Shown: positions 36,318 to 46,827, numbered from the stretch's first letter. The stretch: 64,000 bases of DNA from Nocardioides conyzicola (GCF_039543825.1 NZ_BAABKM010000001.1:1-64000), one strand, 5' to 3'. The notes: generated by a model not told the origin, from the letters alone. Numbers and translations are program-made.

Positions 36318-36578
36318 ATGCCCAGCAAGACCGTCGCCGTCGGCTCCTCCGTCGGCCTGCACGCCCGGCCCGCCCAGCTCATCTCCGAGGCCGTCGAGGA
36401 GCTCGACGTCGAGGTGCTGCTCGGCCTCCCCGGCGACGAGCCGGTGGACGCCAGCTCCTCGCTGCTGATCATGACCCTCGGCGCCGGTCCCGGCGACCTG
36501 GTGGAGGTCACCAGCGACGACCAGGCAGCGCTCGACGCGATCGTCGCCCTCGTCGAGAAGGACCTCGACGCCGAGTAG
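36318..36578 (+). CDS. ptsH: Phosphocarrier protein HPr
   Basis: HPr relays phosphate from enzyme I to the EIIA domains. The 86-residue protein has phospho-His15 in VGLHARPAQL and Ser46 in DASSSLLIMT. Regulatory Ser46 phosphorylation as in Firmicutes is not expected in this lineage. A strong AAGGAGAAA ribosome-binding site sits before the ATG. It is the last gene of the fru operon and serves the mannitol-type PTS as well. Confidence 0.95.
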   Translation: MPSKTVAVGSSVGLHARPAQLISEAVEELDVEVLLGLPGDEPVDASSSLLIMTLGAGPGDLVEVTSDDQAALDAIVALVEKDLDAE

Positions 36579-36585
36579 TCAGCCT

Positions 36586-37554
36586 CTACCTGTCCCGCAG
36601 GGCCAGGTAGACCGCGCGCACGCCGACGGCCCGCTCGAGCTCACGCATCACGCTGCCGAAGAACTGCTCGCGGTAGGCCTCGTCGGTCACGGTCGACACG
36701 GTCAGGTAGAGGCCGGAGAAGGCCGCGAGGAACGTCGAGACCTGCAGCAGGGCGCGCGAGGTGTTGAACGTCGGGTCGGTCTGCCAGGCCTCCATCACGT
36801 CGCCGCTCATGATGATGCTGCCGAAGAGCACCAGGAACGCGAAGACCGACAGCGAGAGCAGCAGCACCTGGACGAACTGGACGATGATCAGCACCAGGAT
36901 CAGGTTCCAGCGCTCGTAGCCCGTGACCTCGGCGTACGACGCCGGGTCCGCGTCCGGGTCGTCGAGCAGCTCACGCGCGGCCTCGGCCAACGGCGTCTTC
37001 GCGCAGGTGCGGAGCAGGAACGCGTCGTCGACCTCGTCGTCGGCGCGGTCCACCTCCTCGGGCAGCCGGACGAAGAGGAAGCCCACGGCCAGCGTGGCGA
37101 AGAGCAGCACCACGAGCCACAGCGCGCCGACGGTCAGGTTGCCGCCGACCTGCCACATCTCGGTGTTGATGAAGAGGAACGTGATCGCGAGCAGCAGCAG
37201 CGGCAGCGCCCGGGTCGTCATCGGGAGCAGCAGCCGCAGGCTGCCGGACGTCCGGCTGAGCGCCCAGCCGACACTCGAGCGGGCCCGCAGCGCGGTGAGC
37301 GCGTACCAGAGCGCCGCCAGCAGCACGATGGCCAGCAGCACCGCCGGCCCGGCGCTGATCTCGTCGGAGAACCACGCGAGGCCGACGCCGGCGGCGATCG
37401 CGAGCACGACCACCGCCACCAGGAGCGGCAGGGTGCGACCGGGGCGCAGCGCAGCGCGTACGGCGGCCCGCTCGTCGGGCACGAAGTAGGGCAGGCCGTG
37501 CTTCTGGAACCAGAGCTCGGCCGCGGCCAGCGGCTCGACCGGCTCGGCCGTCAT
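36586..37554 (-). CDS. Hypothetical multi-helix membrane protein
   Basis: A 322-residue protein not recognised to family level. Hydrophobic segments lie at about 45-65, 72-92, 110-130, 137-157 and two to three more after 210. A cytoplasmic acidic loop (EEVDRADDEVDDAF) and a segment DDPDADPASYAEVTGYERWN lie between. The start ATG overlaps the ribF stop (ATGA), so it is co-transcribed with truB-ribF. It converges with ptsH, 7 bp between the stops. Confidence 0.75.
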   Translation of the reverse strand: MTAEPVEPLAAAELWFQKHGLPYFVPDERAAVRAALRPGRTLPLLVAVVVLAIAAGVGLAWFSDEISAGPAVLLAIVLLAALWYALTALRARSSVGWALSRTSGSLRLLLPMTTRALPLLLLAITFLFINTEMWQVGGNLTVGALWLVVLLFATLAVGFLFVRLPEEVDRADDEVDDAFLLRTCAKTPLAEAARELLDDPDADPASYAEVTGYERWNLILVLIIVQFVQVLLLSLSVFAFLVLFGSIIMSGDVMEAWQTDPTFNTSRALLQVSTFLAAFSGLYLTVSTVTDEAYREQFFGSVMRELERAVGVRAVYLALRDR

Positions 37555-38486
37555 CCGACCAGCAGCTCGCGCGCGCGGTCGACGTCGGCCGTCATCTGCT
37601 CGACGAGTGACTCGACGGAGTCGAACGCCACCATGCCGCGCAGCCGCTCGACGAAGCTCACCTCGACCTCCACGCCGTACAGCTCCAGGTCGGTGCGGTC
37701 GAGCACGTAGCTCTCGACGCGTCGGTCCCGGACGCCGTTGAAGGTCGGGTTGGTGCCGACGCTGATCGCGGCCGGGTAGCGCTCCCCCGTGTCGAGGCGC
37801 CGCAACCAGCCGGCGTAGACCCCGTCGGGCGGCCCGGCGGTCATCGAGCTGGTCGGCACGTTGGCGGTCGGGAAGCCCAGCCCGCGGCCGCGCTGGTCGC
37901 CCTGGACGACCACGCCGCGCACGGCGTACGGACGTCCGAGGGCCTCGGCGGCACCGGCGACGTCGCCGGCGGCCACGCTCATTCGGACGTACGTCGAGGA
38001 CCACACCTGCGGACCGCCGTCGAGCGGGATGCCCTCGGCGGTGAAGCCGAGCCGCGCACCCACCTCGCGCAGCGTGGCCACGTCGCCGGAGGCGCGGTGG
38101 CCGAAGCGGAAGTTGGCGCCGACGACCACGGCCGCCGCGTGGAGGGTGTCGACGAGCACGCGCTCGATGAACTCCTCCGGCGACCAGCCCGCGACGTCGC
38201 GGTCGAATGGCACGGCGAGGACGTGGTCGGCGCCGACGGCGCCCAGCAGCTCGGCGCGGACCTCGAGGGAGGTCAGCATCGTCGGAGCGTGCTCGGGGCG
38301 GAGCACCGCCATCGGGTGCGGGTCGAAGGTGACCGCCACGACGGGCAGCGACCGCTCGTCGGCGATCTCGCGGGCCCGGGCCAGCACGTGCCGGTGCCCG
38401 AGGTGCACGCCGTCGAAGTTCCCGATCACCACCGTGGTCGGGCCGAGGTCAGCCGGGACCTCGTCGAGGGAGCGCCAGATCTGCAC
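37551..38486 (-). CDS. ribF: Bifunctional riboflavin kinase / FAD synthetase
   Basis: RibF makes FMN from riboflavin and then FAD. The 311 residues contain an N-terminal adenylyltransferase domain (VVIGNFDGVHLGHRHVL, with the GxFDGxHxGH motif) and SSTYVR, then a riboflavin kinase domain (GRGLGFPTANVP, then GVYAGW, then SVGTNPTF). I chose GTG 38486 because TAGTCT (38494-38499) lies 7 nt upstream and no Shine-Dalgarno is present, which suggests a leaderless mRNA. Confidence 0.95.
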   Translation of the reverse strand: MQIWRSLDEVPADLGPTTVVIGNFDGVHLGHRHVLARAREIADERSLPVVAVTFDPHPMAVLRPEHAPTMLTSLEVRAELLGAVGADHVLAVPFDRDVAGWSPEEFIERVLVDTLHAAAVVVGANFRFGHRASGDVATLREVGARLGFTAEGIPLDGGPQVWSSTYVRMSVAAGDVAGAAEALGRPYAVRGVVVQGDQRGRGLGFPTANVPTSSMTAGPPDGVYAGWLRRLDTGERYPAAISVGTNPTFNGVRDRRVESYVLDRTDLELYGVEVEVSFVERLRGMVAFDSVESLVEQMTADVDRARELLVG

Positions 38487-38508
38487 GGAGGAGAGACTAT
38501 CGACCGGG

Positions 38509-39378
38509 CTAGACGAACACGGCGACGGCCTTGGCCGTCTCACCGCGCGGCTCGTACAGGGCGAGGAACTCGCCGTCGGGCGCGAACACCGCGGTGAGCT
38601 CGTCCAGGCCGACGTCGAGGGCCCGACCGACGCGGACGTCGGCAGCCTGGGTGTCGTCGAGCTCGCGGCTGGGGAACGCGGCGCGGGCGGCGTCGGCGAT
38701 CGGCATCAGCACGCCCTGCAGTCCGGGAGGGGCCTCCCCCAGCTGGTCGAGCGTGCGGGCGCTCGCCAAGTCGTAGGGTCCGACGGCGGTACGCCGCAGC
38801 GCGGTCAGGTGGCCGCCGACGCCGAGCCGGGCGCCCAGGTCGCGGGCGATGGCGCGGATGTAGGTGCCGCTCGAGCAGCGCACCGAGAGGTCGACCTCGG
38901 CGCCGCGCACGGCGCGGACCGTGAGCTCGTGCACGGTGACGGGTCGGGCCTTCAGCTCGACCTCCTCACCGTCGCGGACGCGTTGGTAGGCACGCTTGCC
39001 GTCGACCTTGATCGCGGAGACAGCCGTCGGCACCTGCAGCAGGTCGCCGACGAACTCGCCTGCGGCGGCGCGGACGACGGCCTCCTCGAGCCCGTCGGTC
39101 GACGCCGTCGCGGTGACCTCGCCCTCGGCGTCGTCGGTGGTCGTCGAGACACCGAGGCGGATCGTCGCGTCGTACCCCTTCTCGGTCAGCATCAGGTGAC
39201 CGAGCAGCCGGGTCGCCCGGTTGACCCCCAGCACCAGCACGCCGGTCGCCATCGGGTCGAGCGTGCCGGCGTGGCCGACCTTGCGGGTGCCGGCCAGCCG
39301 GCGAACCCGGGACACCACGTCGTGCGACGTCATGCCGCCCGACTTGTCGACGACGACCAGGCCGGACTCAGCCGTCAC
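38509..39378 (-). CDS. truB: tRNA pseudouridine(55) synthase TruB
   Basis: TruB makes pseudouridine 55 in the T loop of tRNAs. The 289 residues contain the catalytic Asp in [16 protein letters not shown], the [10 protein letters not shown] strand, and the [10 protein letters not shown] motif typical of TruB. A C-terminal PUA-like part follows. The GTG start overlaps the rbfA stop by 4 bp. Confidence 0.95.
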   Translation of the reverse strand: MTAESGLVVVDKSGGMTSHDVVSRVRRLAGTRKVGHAGTLDPMATGVLVLGVNRATRLLGHLMLTEKGYDATIRLGVSTTTDDAEGEVTATASTDGLEEAVVRAAAGEFVGDLLQVPTAVSAIKVDGKRAYQRVRDGEEVELKARPVTVHELTVRAVRGAEVDLSVRCSSGTYIRAIARDLGARLGVGGHLTALRRTAVGPYDLASARTLDQLGEAPPGLQGVLMPIADAARAAFPSRELDDTQAADVRVGRALDVGLDELTAVFAPDGEFLALYEPRGETAKAVAVFV

Positions 39379-39851
39379 TCGTCGTCGTCTTCGTCGGCCT
39401 CGTCGGCCTCGTCGTCGGCGACGACCTCGCGCGGCTTCTTGTACGGGTCCGCGTCGCCGGCGTACGTCGCGACCCGGCGGGCGGCGACCTCGTCGTCGGC
39501 CGCCTTGGCCCGGGCCAGGACCTCGTCGAGCTGGCGGGCCGTCTCGGGCAGGGCGTCCGCGATGAAGGTCAGCGTCGGCGCCGTCCGGGTGCCGAGCTGC
39601 TTGGCGACCTCGGCCCGGATGAGGCCCTTGGCCGACTCCAGCGCCGCGGCCGTGCTGGCCAGGGCGGCCTCGTCGTCACCGTCGGCACCGAGCACCGTGT
39701 AGAAGATCGTCGCCTGCTGCGAGTCGCCGGTGACCCGGACGTCGGTCACGGTGACGAACCCGAGGCGGGGGTCCTTGATCCGTCGTTCCAGCATCTCCGC
39801 GACGACGACCTTGATCCGGTCGGCGATCTTGCGGACGCGAGGGTTGCTCAT
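39375..39851 (-). CDS. rbfA: Ribosome-binding factor A
   Basis: RbfA is a 30S maturation factor acting near the 5' helix of 16S rRNA. The 158 residues have the KH-like fold with [31 protein letters not shown] in its usual pattern (helix, then [13 protein letters not shown]). An acidic tail ([12 protein letters not shown]) extends it beyond the core length of about 120, as in related actinobacteria. ATG 39851 lies 76 bp after infB. Confidence 0.95.
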   Translation of the reverse strand: MSNPRVRKIADRIKVVVAEMLERRIKDPRLGFVTVTDVRVTGDSQQATIFYTVLGADGDDEAALASTAAALESAKGLIRAEVAKQLGTRTAPTLTFIADALPETARQLDEVLARAKAADDEVAARRVATYAGDADPYKKPREVVADDEADEADEDDDE

Positions 39852-39927
39852 GGTTCCTACTCTCTCAAATCGCCGAGTCGGCGCCAGTTTCAGGTGAACT
39901 GGCGCCGACTCGACAGTGACTAGCCGA

Positions 39928-42780
39928 TCAGCTGCGCGGGATCTCGCGCATCTCGAACGCCTCGATGATGTCGCCTTCCCGGATGTCCTGGAAGTTGCGC
40001 AGCACCAGACCACACTCGAAGCCCTCGCGGACCTCGGACGCGTCGTCCTTCTCGCGCTTGAGCGACAGCAGGTCGAGGTTGTCGGCGACCACGGCGCTGT
40101 CCCGGAGGACGCGGACCTTGGCGTTGCGACGGATGACACCGCTGGTGACCATGCAACCGGCGATGTTGCCGATCTTCGACGAGCGGAAGATCGCACGGAT
40201 CTCCGCCTGGCCGAGGGTCGACTCCTCGTACTCCGGCTTGAGCATGCCCTTGAGCGCTGCCTCGATCTCCTCGATGGCGTTGTAGATGACCGAGTAGTAC
40301 CGGATCTCCACGCCTTCCTTGTCCGCCATCTCGGTCGCCTTGCCCTGGGGCCGGACGTTGAAGCCGATGATGATGGCGTCGGAGGCCGCAGCCAGGTCGA
40401 CGTTGGTCTCGGTGATCGCACCGACACCGCGGTCGATGACGCGGATGTTGACCTCGTCGCCGACGTCGATCTGCGACAGCGCGTCCTCGAGAGCCTCGAC
40501 CGAACCGGACACATCGCCCTTGAGGATGAGGTTGAGCTCCTGGCTCGCACCCTTCTCCATGGAGGCCATGAAGTCCTCGAGCGTCCGACGCACGCGGCGC
40601 TTGGCCTGCATGGCCGCCCGCTCGCGCGACTCGCGCTTCTCGGCGATCTGACGTGCCATCCGGTCGTCCTCGACCACGATGAACGTCTGACCGGCACCCG
40701 GGACAGCGGTGAGTCCGAGCACCATCACCGGGCGCGACGGGTCGGCCTCGGTGATGTTCTCGCCGTGCTCGTCGAGCATCGCCCGGACCCGGCCGTAGCC
40801 GGCTCCCGCGACGATCGAGTCGCCCACGTGCAGCGTGCCGCGCTGGACCAGCACCGTGGCGACCGGGCCGCGACCACGGTCGAGGTGCGCCTCGATGACG
40901 AGACCCTGGGCGTCCTGGTTGGGGTTGGCCCGCAGGTCGAGCGACGCGTCGGCGGTCAGGATGACCGCCTCGAGCAGCTTGTCGAGGTTGAGCTCGGACT
41001 TGGCCGAGACGTCGACGAACATCGAGTCGCCGCCGTACTCCTCGGGCACCAGGCCGTACTCGGTCAGCTGGCCACGGACCTTGGTCGGGTCCGCGTCCGG
41101 CTTGTCGATCTTGTTGACCGCGACCACGATCGGGACGCCGGCGGCCTTGGCGTGGTTGAGCGCCTCCACCGTCTGCGGCATGACACCGTCGTCGGCCGCG
41201 ACCACGAGGATCGCGATGTCGGTGGCCTGCGCACCACGAGCACGCATGGCGGTGAACGCCTCGTGACCCGGGGTGTCGATGAAGGTGATCCGACGCTCGT
41301 TGCCGTCGACCTCCGCCGTGACCTGGTAGGCACCGATGTGCTGCGTGATGCCACCGGCCTCCTTGTCGACGACGTTGGCGTTGCGCAGCGCGTCGAGGAG
41401 CTTGGTCTTGCCGTGGTCGACGTGACCCATGACGGTGACGACCGGCGGCCGGATGGCCAGGTCGTCCTCGTCGCCCTCGTCCTCGCCGAAGCCCAGGTCG
41501 AAGGACTCGAGCAGCTCGCGGTCCTCGTCCTCCGGGGACACGACCTGGACGACGTAGTTGAGCTCCTCACCGAGCAGCTCGAACGTCTCGTCGTTGACCG
41601 ACTCGGTCGCCGTGACCATCTCGCCCAGCGAGAACAGCATCTGCACCAGGGCCGACACGTCGACGCCGATGCGCTCGGCGAAGTCCGTCAGGGACGCGCC
41701 GCGAGGCAGCTTGACGGTCTCGCCGTCGCCCTTGCGGACGCGCACGCCACCGATCGTCGGGGCCTGCATGGCCTCGAACTCCTGGCGACGGGCCCGCTTG
41801 GACTTGCGCCCACGACGCGACGGGCCACCCGGGCGACCGAAGGCACCCTGGGTCTGGCCGCGCTGGCCGGGACGGTTGGGACGACCACCGCTGGGGAAGC
41901 CACCGGTGCGACCCGGTGCACCAGCACCGGCGCCGGCACCCGGAGCTCCGCGGCCGGGTGCGCCACCGCGACCCGGGGCACCGCCACCGGGGCCGCCACG
42001 AGCGCCGCCGGGGCCACCAGGACCACCGCGAGCGCCGCCGGGACCACCGGGACCACGACCGCCGGGGCCGCCACCGAAGGCGGCCGGGGACTTGGGCATC
42101 ATCGCCGGGTTGGGGCGCGGCATGCCCGGGCGACCGGGCGCGCCACCGTCACGGGCGCCCGGAGGACGCGGCGGACGGTTCTCGCCGCCGGGAGCACCCG
42201 GAGCGGCAGGAGCGGCACCGGGAGCACCCTCGCGGGCCGGAGCGGGCCGACGGCCCATGCCCTGGCTGGACGCGAACGGGTTGTTGCCCGGACGGGGGGT
42301 GCCGGCGGGCTTGCCCACCGGACGGGGGGCGGGAGCCTTGGGGGTGCCGGAGGCGGCGGGCGCCTCGGGCTCGGCCGGCGGCTCGGTCGCTGCCGGAGCC
42401 TCCTCGACCGGAGCCTCGGCAGCAGCGGCCTTCTTGGGGCCGGGCTTGGGGGCAGCGGGAGACTCAGGGGCCGCGGTCTCCGCGACCGACTCGGCCACGG
42501 GTGCGGCCGCCTCGACGGGCTCCGCGACCTCGGCGGGCGCGGGAGCGGCCGCCTTCTTGGCGGGTGCCTTGGGGCCGGGCTTGGCGGGAGCCGCGGCCGG
42601 CGCCGGGGCGTCGGCCTTCAGCTTGTCGCCGACCTCCTTGCGGAAACGCATCTCCGCAGGCAACTCGACGGTGGAGCTCGCCGACTTGACGAACTCCCCC
42701 ATTTCCTTGAACTTCTCGAGAACAAACTTGCTCTCGACGCCGAACTCCTTGGCGAGCTCGTGAACTCGGGTCTTAGCCAC
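39928..42780 (-). CDS. infB: Translation initiation factor IF-2
   Basis: IF-2 is the GTPase that positions fMet-tRNA on the 30S and joins subunits. The 950 residues contain an N-terminal IF2_N helix ([20 protein letters not shown]), a long Pro/Ala/Glu then Gly/Pro/Arg-rich linker (about 190-340) typical of actinobacteria, a second IF2_N-like part, the G domain ([25 protein letters not shown]) and C-terminal domains II-IV. The low-complexity linker explains the GC-rich repeats at about 41.87-42.25 kb. The ATG is followed directly by the conserved N terminus. Confidence 0.97.
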   Translation of the reverse strand: MAKTRVHELAKEFGVESKFVLEKFKEMGEFVKSASSTVELPAEMRFRKEVGDKLKADAPAPAAAPAKPGPKAPAKKAAAPAPAEVAEPVEAAAPVAESVAETAAPESPAAPKPGPKKAAAAEAPVEEAPAATEPPAEPEAPAASGTPKAPAPRPVGKPAGTPRPGNNPFASSQGMGRRPAPAREGAPGAAPAAPGAPGGENRPPRPPGARDGGAPGRPGMPRPNPAMMPKSPAAFGGGPGGRGPGGPGGARGGPGGPGGARGGPGGGAPGRGGAPGRGAPGAGAGAGAPGRTGGFPSGGRPNRPGQRGQTQGAFGRPGGPSRRGRKSKRARRQEFEAMQAPTIGGVRVRKGDGETVKLPRGASLTDFAERIGVDVSALVQMLFSLGEMVTATESVNDETFELLGEELNYVVQVVSPEDEDRELLESFDLGFGEDEGDEDDLAIRPPVVTVMGHVDHGKTKLLDALRNANVVDKEAGGITQHIGAYQVTAEVDGNERRITFIDTPGHEAFTAMRARGAQATDIAILVVAADDGVMPQTVEALNHAKAAGVPIVVAVNKIDKPDADPTKVRGQLTEYGLVPEEYGGDSMFVDVSAKSELNLDKLLEAVILTADASLDLRANPNQDAQGLVIEAHLDRGRGPVATVLVQRGTLHVGDSIVAGAGYGRVRAMLDEHGENITEADPSRPVMVLGLTAVPGAGQTFIVVEDDRMARQIAEKRESRERAAMQAKRRVRRTLEDFMASMEKGASQELNLILKGDVSGSVEALEDALSQIDVGDEVNIRVIDRGVGAITETNVDLAAASDAIIIGFNVRPQGKATEMADKEGVEIRYYSVIYNAIEEIEAALKGMLKPEYEESTLGQAEIRAIFRSSKIGNIAGCMVTSGVIRRNAKVRVLRDSAVVADNLDLLSLKREKDDASEVREGFECGLVLRNFQDIREGDIIEAFEMREIPRS

Positions 42781-42917
42781 GCTTCTCCTTCTGGCCTGAG
42801 ACCCGGGTCCAGAGCTGCTTGCCTGGGGGGTGATTCAGACCGTTAGTGGGGGTGCAAACTCATCGGAAAGAACTCATCGAGTGCTCATGAGCTGCTGCTC
42901 CAGTTTCTGTCGGTCGA

Positions 42918-43238
42918 TCAGGGTTGGTGTGCGTGCGAGAGGTGCTCAGCCACCGGTGCGCTGGAGAGCCCCGTCGTGACCCGAAGGGCACGGCCGAAAG
43001 CCTTCCGGCGTACGGCGAGCTCGAAGCACTCGGCAGTGGGGTGCAGGTGCGCTCCCCGACCGGGTGCGGTGGCTGTCGGATCGGGTACGACGACCGGCTG
43101 GCCGTCTGCATCCGAGCCGGCGGTCACCCGCAACAACTCGCTCTTGGCGGCCCGCTTCCGACATCCCACACAGGTCCGGACCGGGCCCGTGAGGGCCGAG
43201 GGATCCGGGCATGCAAGAGAGCTGTGTTCACGCGCCAC
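42918..43238 (-). CDS. ylxR: YlxR family (DUF448) RNA-binding protein
   Basis: A 106-residue protein with the YlxR signature GPVRTCVGCRKRAAKSELLRV and the late GRGAHLHPTAECFELAVRRKAFGRAL. Family members bind RNA or modulate RNase P and sit between nusA and infB. I use GTG 43238 because TAGGCT (43247-43252) lies 8 nt upstream, so the gene may have its own leaderless promoter. That would be needed because a plus-strand gene now separates it from nusA. Confidence 0.88.
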   Translation of the reverse strand: MAREHSSLACPDPSALTGPVRTCVGCRKRAAKSELLRVTAGSDADGQPVVVPDPTATAPGRGAHLHPTAECFELAVRRKAFGRALRVTTGLSSAPVAEHLSHAHQP

Positions 43239-43316
43239 TGCTGTCTAGCCTAGCGCGCTCGGGCTCCGGATATCGAACCGGGGCGCCGCGCCGACCGCCT
43301 GGCCTACCGTGGACGG

Positions 43317-44084
43317 GTGCCCGACGGCTCCCCGTATCTCGTGGACGACTTCGACCAGGCGGACGTGGATCGCTCCACCTGGCTGACGTCCTACCTGCCG
43401 GCGTGGAGCTCACGGTCGGCGAGCGCGGCGACGTACACCGTGGAGAACTCCTGCCTGACGCTGTCCATTCCCCCGTCCCAGGGGCTGTGGTGCGCCGGCG
43501 ACCACGAGCCGCCGCTGCGGGTCTCGGGCGTCCAGTCCGGGAGCTGGTCGGGCCCGGTCGGCAGCCATCGCGGGCAGCAGCGGTTCCGGGAGGGACAGGT
43601 GGTGCTCGAGGAGCAGCCGCGCCTCGAGGGATGGCTGCCGGCGTCGGGGCGGGCCGAGATCCGGTGCGCGATGACGCTCTCGCCGCGGTCGATGGCGGCG
43701 ATGTGGCTCAGCGGCTTCGAGGACGACCCGGCGCAGGAGCACTGTGGCGAGCTCTGCGTGGTCGAGGTCTTCGGCAAGGACCTCGGGCCCGGGCCGTCCG
43801 CCGAGGTCGGGGTCGGGATCAAGGCGTTCCGCGACCCGGCGCTCCAGCAGGACTTCGCCGCTCCCCGGCTGCCGATCGACGTGAGCGAGATGCACACGTA
43901 CGCCGTGGACTGGGACGCCTCCGCGGCGGTGTTCACCGTGGACGGCGAAGAGGTACGCCGGTGCGCGGGCCCACCGACGTACCCGATGCAGGTGATGATC
44001 GCCGTCTTCGACTTCCCGCACTGGTCGACCGGCGAGGACGACCACCTGGTGCCCGCGCTGACCGTCGACTGGGTCCGCGGGTAG
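43317..44084 (+). CDS. GH16-like concanavalin-fold protein with altered catalytic motif
   Basis: A 255-residue protein resembling glycoside hydrolase family 16 (ALTLSPRSMAAMWLSGFEDD, then the late HTYAVDWDASAAVFTVDGEEVRR, both typical GH16 strands). At the catalytic strand the sequence reads E145-L-C147-V-V-E150, where GH16 enzymes have E-x-D-x-x-E, so the middle Asp is a Cys. There is no signal peptide. It may have reduced or changed activity, or may be a sugar-binding protein. GTG 43317 lies 6 nt after TACCGT. It is inserted on the opposite strand between nusA and ylxR. Confidence 0.65.
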   Translation: MPDGSPYLVDDFDQADVDRSTWLTSYLPAWSSRSASAATYTVENSCLTLSIPPSQGLWCAGDHEPPLRVSGVQSGSWSGPVGSHRGQQRFREGQVVLEEQPRLEGWLPASGRAEIRCAMTLSPRSMAAMWLSGFEDDPAQEHCGELCVVEVFGKDLGPGPSAEVGVGIKAFRDPALQQDFAAPRLPIDVSEMHTYAVDWDASAAVFTVDGEEVRRCAGPPTYPMQVMIAVFDFPHWSTGEDDHLVPALTVDWVRG

Positions 44085-44100
44085 GTCGCCGCGGCGCTGC

Positions 44101-44862
44101 TCAGGCCATGAGGACGCGCAGCACCTCGGGCCACAGCCGGCGACCCAGCTCGGCGTCGGCCGCGGGGGTGCCGCCGTGGGCCAGGTGCGACGGCGCCGGC
44201 GGGGTCTCGCCCGGGAGCACGACCCGGTGGCCGGCCTCGAGGTGGCTGACCACCGTCGTCTCCAGGCCGGCGTGGGTGCGGCGGCGCACGATCTCCTCCG
44301 CGAAGTCGAGCGACGGCCAGAGCCGGTCGTCGCCGCCTGCGGCCAGCACCACGGACCCACCGATCCGCTCGACCGGGATCCGCGCGGCGGGCACCCGGTC
44401 GGCGTACGCCTCGAGGCAGTGCTCGTAGAGGCCGACGTACTCCGGCGGGTCGCCGACCGGCGCCCAGGAGTCGTCGTACGGCACGAACGGCAACGGTTCG
44501 CCGCCACGCGTCCACGACGAGCGCTGCGGCCGCTCGGTCGACAGCGCCGCCCAGACGACGTCGCTGGGCGAGATCGCGACGACCGCGTCGACCTCCGGGT
44601 GGAGGGCGCCCAGCAGCAGCGCCGCCTCGGCGCCCCGGGAGGTGCCGAGCACCACCAGGCGGTCGCAGCGCCCGTGGAGCAGGCTGAGCGCGTCGTCGAA
44701 CGACTCGAGCGGCACGCGGTCGAGGCGTTCGCCGAACCAGGCGTACGACGCGGCCGTGGCACCGGCGGCGGCGGCCAGCACCCGGCAGCGGTCCTCCTCG
44801 ACCCGGCCGCTGGAGCCGGAGAGCACCAGCACGCCGGTCGGGCCGTCACCGATGACGAACAT
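44101..44862 (-). CDS. Alpha/beta hydrolase of the acyl-CoA thioester hydrolase (BAAT C-terminal) type
   Basis: A 253-residue alpha/beta hydrolase. The nucleophile elbow is GTSRGAEAALLLG with Ser in G-x-S-x-G, the acid lies in AAGGDDRLWPS, and the catalytic His is in SHLEAGHRVVLPGE. The order and VVAISPSDVVW match BAAT-C domain thioesterases, though the N-terminal BAAT domain is missing. The ATG overlaps the nusA stop (ATGA), so it is co-transcribed with rimP-nusA. The substrate is unknown. Confidence 0.82.
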   Translation of the reverse strand: MFVIGDGPTGVLVLSGSSGRVEEDRCRVLAAAAGATAASYAWFGERLDRVPLESFDDALSLLHGRCDRLVVLGTSRGAEAALLLGALHPEVDAVVAISPSDVVWAALSTERPQRSSWTRGGEPLPFVPYDDSWAPVGDPPEYVGLYEHCLEAYADRVPAARIPVERIGGSVVLAAGGDDRLWPSLDFAEEIVRRRTHAGLETTVVSHLEAGHRVVLPGETPPAPSHLAHGGTPAADAELGRRLWPEVLRVLMA

Positions 44863-45842
44863 CAGCCCTCGGCGGGGACCTCGTCGTCGGAGCGGATGTC
44901 GATCCGCCAGCCCGTGAGGCGCGCGGCGAGGCGGGCGTTCTGGCCCTCCTTGCCGATCGCCAGCGACAGCTGGAAGTCGGGGACGACGACGCGGGCCGAC
45001 CGGGCCTCGAGGTCGATGATCTCGACCGAGTTGACCCGGGCCGGCGACAGCGCGTGGGCCACCATCTCGGCCGGGTCCTCGGACCAGTCGATGATGTCGA
45101 TCTTCTCGCCGTGGAGCTCCGACGTCACGTTGCGCACCCGCGATCCCATCGGGCCGATGCAGGCGCCCTTGGCGTTGACGCCCGGCGCGGCGGACATCAC
45201 CGCGATCTTGGTGCGGTGACCGGCCTCGCGGGCGATCGCGGCGATCTCGACGGTGCCGTCGGCGATCTCGGGCACCTCGAGCGCGAAGAGCTTCTTGACG
45301 AGGTTGGGGTGCGAGCGCGAGAGCGTCACCTGGGGGCCGCGCATGCCCTTGCGGACCGACACGACGATGCACTTGATGCGCATGCCGTGCTCGTAGCGCT
45401 CCCCCGGGACCCGCTCGCCGACCGGCAGCATGGCCTCGATCTTGCCGAGGTCGACCATCACGTCGTCGGGGTTGCGGCCCTGCTGGATGATCCCCGAGAT
45501 GATGTCGCCCTCCTTGCCGGCGAACTCGCCGAACCGGATGTCGTCCTCGGCGTCGCGCAGGCGCTGGAGCATGATCTGCTTCGCGGTGGTGGCGGCGATC
45601 CGGCCGAAGCCCTCGGGGGTGTCCTCGTACTCGCCGACGACGTTGCCCTCGTCGTCGACCTCGGAGGCGAGCACGGTGACGTGGCCGCTCTTGCGGTCGA
45701 GCTCGACGCGGGCGTTGTCGCGCGCTCCGGGAGTCTTCTGGTAGGCGGTGAGCAGTGCCTGCTCGATCGCTTCCACGAGCACGTCGAACGAGATCTCCTT
45801 CTCCCGCTCGAGCATGCGCAGGATGCTCATGTCGATGTCCAT
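44862..45842 (-). CDS. nusA: Transcription termination/antitermination factor NusA
   Basis: NusA binds RNA polymerase and RNA to control pausing, termination and antitermination. The 326 residues contain the N-terminal polymerase-binding domain ([28 protein letters not shown] in its usual form), an S1 domain, and two KH domains ([14 protein letters not shown] and [19 protein letters not shown]). It lacks the C-terminal acidic repeats of E. coli NusA, as is normal in actinobacteria. The start overlaps the rimP stop. Confidence 0.96.
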   Translation of the reverse strand: MDIDMSILRMLEREKEISFDVLVEAIEQALLTAYQKTPGARDNARVELDRKSGHVTVLASEVDDEGNVVGEYEDTPEGFGRIAATTAKQIMLQRLRDAEDDIRFGEFAGKEGDIISGIIQQGRNPDDVMVDLGKIEAMLPVGERVPGERYEHGMRIKCIVVSVRKGMRGPQVTLSRSHPNLVKKLFALEVPEIADGTVEIAAIAREAGHRTKIAVMSAAPGVNAKGACIGPMGSRVRNVTSELHGEKIDIIDWSEDPAEMVAHALSPARVNSVEIIDLEARSARVVVPDFQLSLAIGKEGQNARLAARLTGWRIDIRSDDEVPAEG

Positions 45843-46342
45843 CAGGCCTCCTCCTCTTCCTCGTCGTCCGACTTCTGCCGGTTGAACTCCACCTGGACCA
45901 GCGCCTTCTTGACGTCGGCGTACGCCACGTCACGCCGCTCGCCGCTGACCTCCAGGGTCACCGACTCCGCGGCGGCCTCCAGGATCCGGCCGGTGAGGCT
46001 CTCGCCGTCGACGAGCGTGACCTTGACCAGCCGGCTCGCGTTGCGGCGCCAGTGGCGCTCGAGGGTGAGCGGGCGGTCGACCCCACGTGACGTGACCTCG
46101 AGCGTGTAGGGCTGCTCGCCCATGACGTCGGAGTCGTCGAGCACCCGGTTGACCTCGCGGGTCGCCTCGGCGACCTCGTCGAGGGTGACACCACCATCCT
46201 TGTCGACGGCGACCCGCAGGATCCGGCGCTTGCCGGCCGGGGTGATGTCGACGGCCTCGATGTCGAGGCCCAGGGCACGTAGGGGGTCGTCGAGCTCAGC
46301 CTCGATCCGGTCCCGAATGGCGTCCTGGTTGGTGCTGCTCAC
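45842..46342 (-). CDS. rimP: Ribosome maturation factor RimP
   Basis: RimP is needed for 30S maturation. The 166 residues contain the N-terminal alpha/beta domain ([24 protein letters not shown], then [14 protein letters not shown]) and a C-terminal SH3-like domain, ending in an acidic tail (DDEEEEEA). I chose GTG 46342 because an AAGGAGGT ribosome-binding site lies about 10 nt upstream on the minus strand. A longer in-frame extension upstream overlaps the divergent gene and lacks family similarity. Confidence 0.94.
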   Translation of the reverse strand: MSSTNQDAIRDRIEAELDDPLRALGLDIEAVDITPAGKRRILRVAVDKDGGVTLDEVAEATREVNRVLDDSDVMGEQPYTLEVTSRGVDRPLTLERHWRRNASRLVKVTLVDGESLTGRILEAAAESVTLEVSGERRDVAYADVKKALVQVEFNRQKSDDEEEEEA

Positions 46343-46428
46343 GGTCGGGCGACCTCCTTGTGCTGTTGTTGATCGTCCACGATAGCGGCTCCGGCCAGCA
46401 TCGCCCGCACGGAGATAGGGTCGGCGCC

Positions 46429-46827
46429 GTGCCTGTCGATCCCCAGCTCTCGCGCCGCATTCTGCTGACGGCCGGCGTGGCCGGCGCAGGGCTCGCATCG
46501 GCCTGCGGCACCGCACGCCCAGCCGGCCCCGCCAGCGCCGACGATCCGGACGGATCGCTCGTCGACGAGGTGGTGGCCAGGATCACGGCGACCGCCGCTC
46601 TCGCCGGGCGGGTGCCGGGCCTGGTCGCGATGCACACAGCGCACCTCGACGCGCTCGATGCCGAGCCGCCGGTGCCGGGACGGGCTGCCCTGCCGCGACT
46701 CCGGCGCTCGGAGCAGCAGCTCCAGCGGTTCCTGGTCGGCGCCGCGATGACCGCCGAGAGCGGGCAGCTGGCCCGGCTGCTGGCCTCGATGTCGGCGGCC
46801 GTGTCGCAGCAGCTGGTGGTCCTGTGA
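46429..46827 (+). CDS. Small exported protein (Tat-like signal), upstream of DUF4439 gene
   Basis: A 132-residue protein with an N-terminal [20 protein letters not shown] segment, which combines a twin-arginine-like motif with a Cys at the expected lipidation site (a weak lipobox). The rest is helical, with no recognised domain. GTG 46429 lies 7 nt after TAGGGT (46416-46421). The stop overlaps the next GTG, so it is coupled to the ferritin-like DUF4439 protein and may act with it at the cell envelope. Confidence 0.72.
   Translation: MPVDPQLSRRILLTAGVAGAGLASACGTARPAGPASADDPDGSLVDEVVARITATAALAGRVPGLVAMHTAHLDALDAEPPVPGRAALPRLRRSEQQLQRFLVGAAMTAESGQLARLLASMSAAVSQQLVVL

Noticed and set aside
41870..42250. 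Direct repeats of GGACC/GGCCACC-like units, first thought to be a tandem repeat array
   Set aside because: They encode the Gly/Pro/Arg-rich linker of IF-2, a normal low-complexity feature of actinobacterial infB.
42860..43111. A short minus-strand reading frame overlapping ylxR
   Set aside because: The ylxR frame carries the conserved CVGCRKR motif. The alternative frame has no similarity and overlaps it almost fully.
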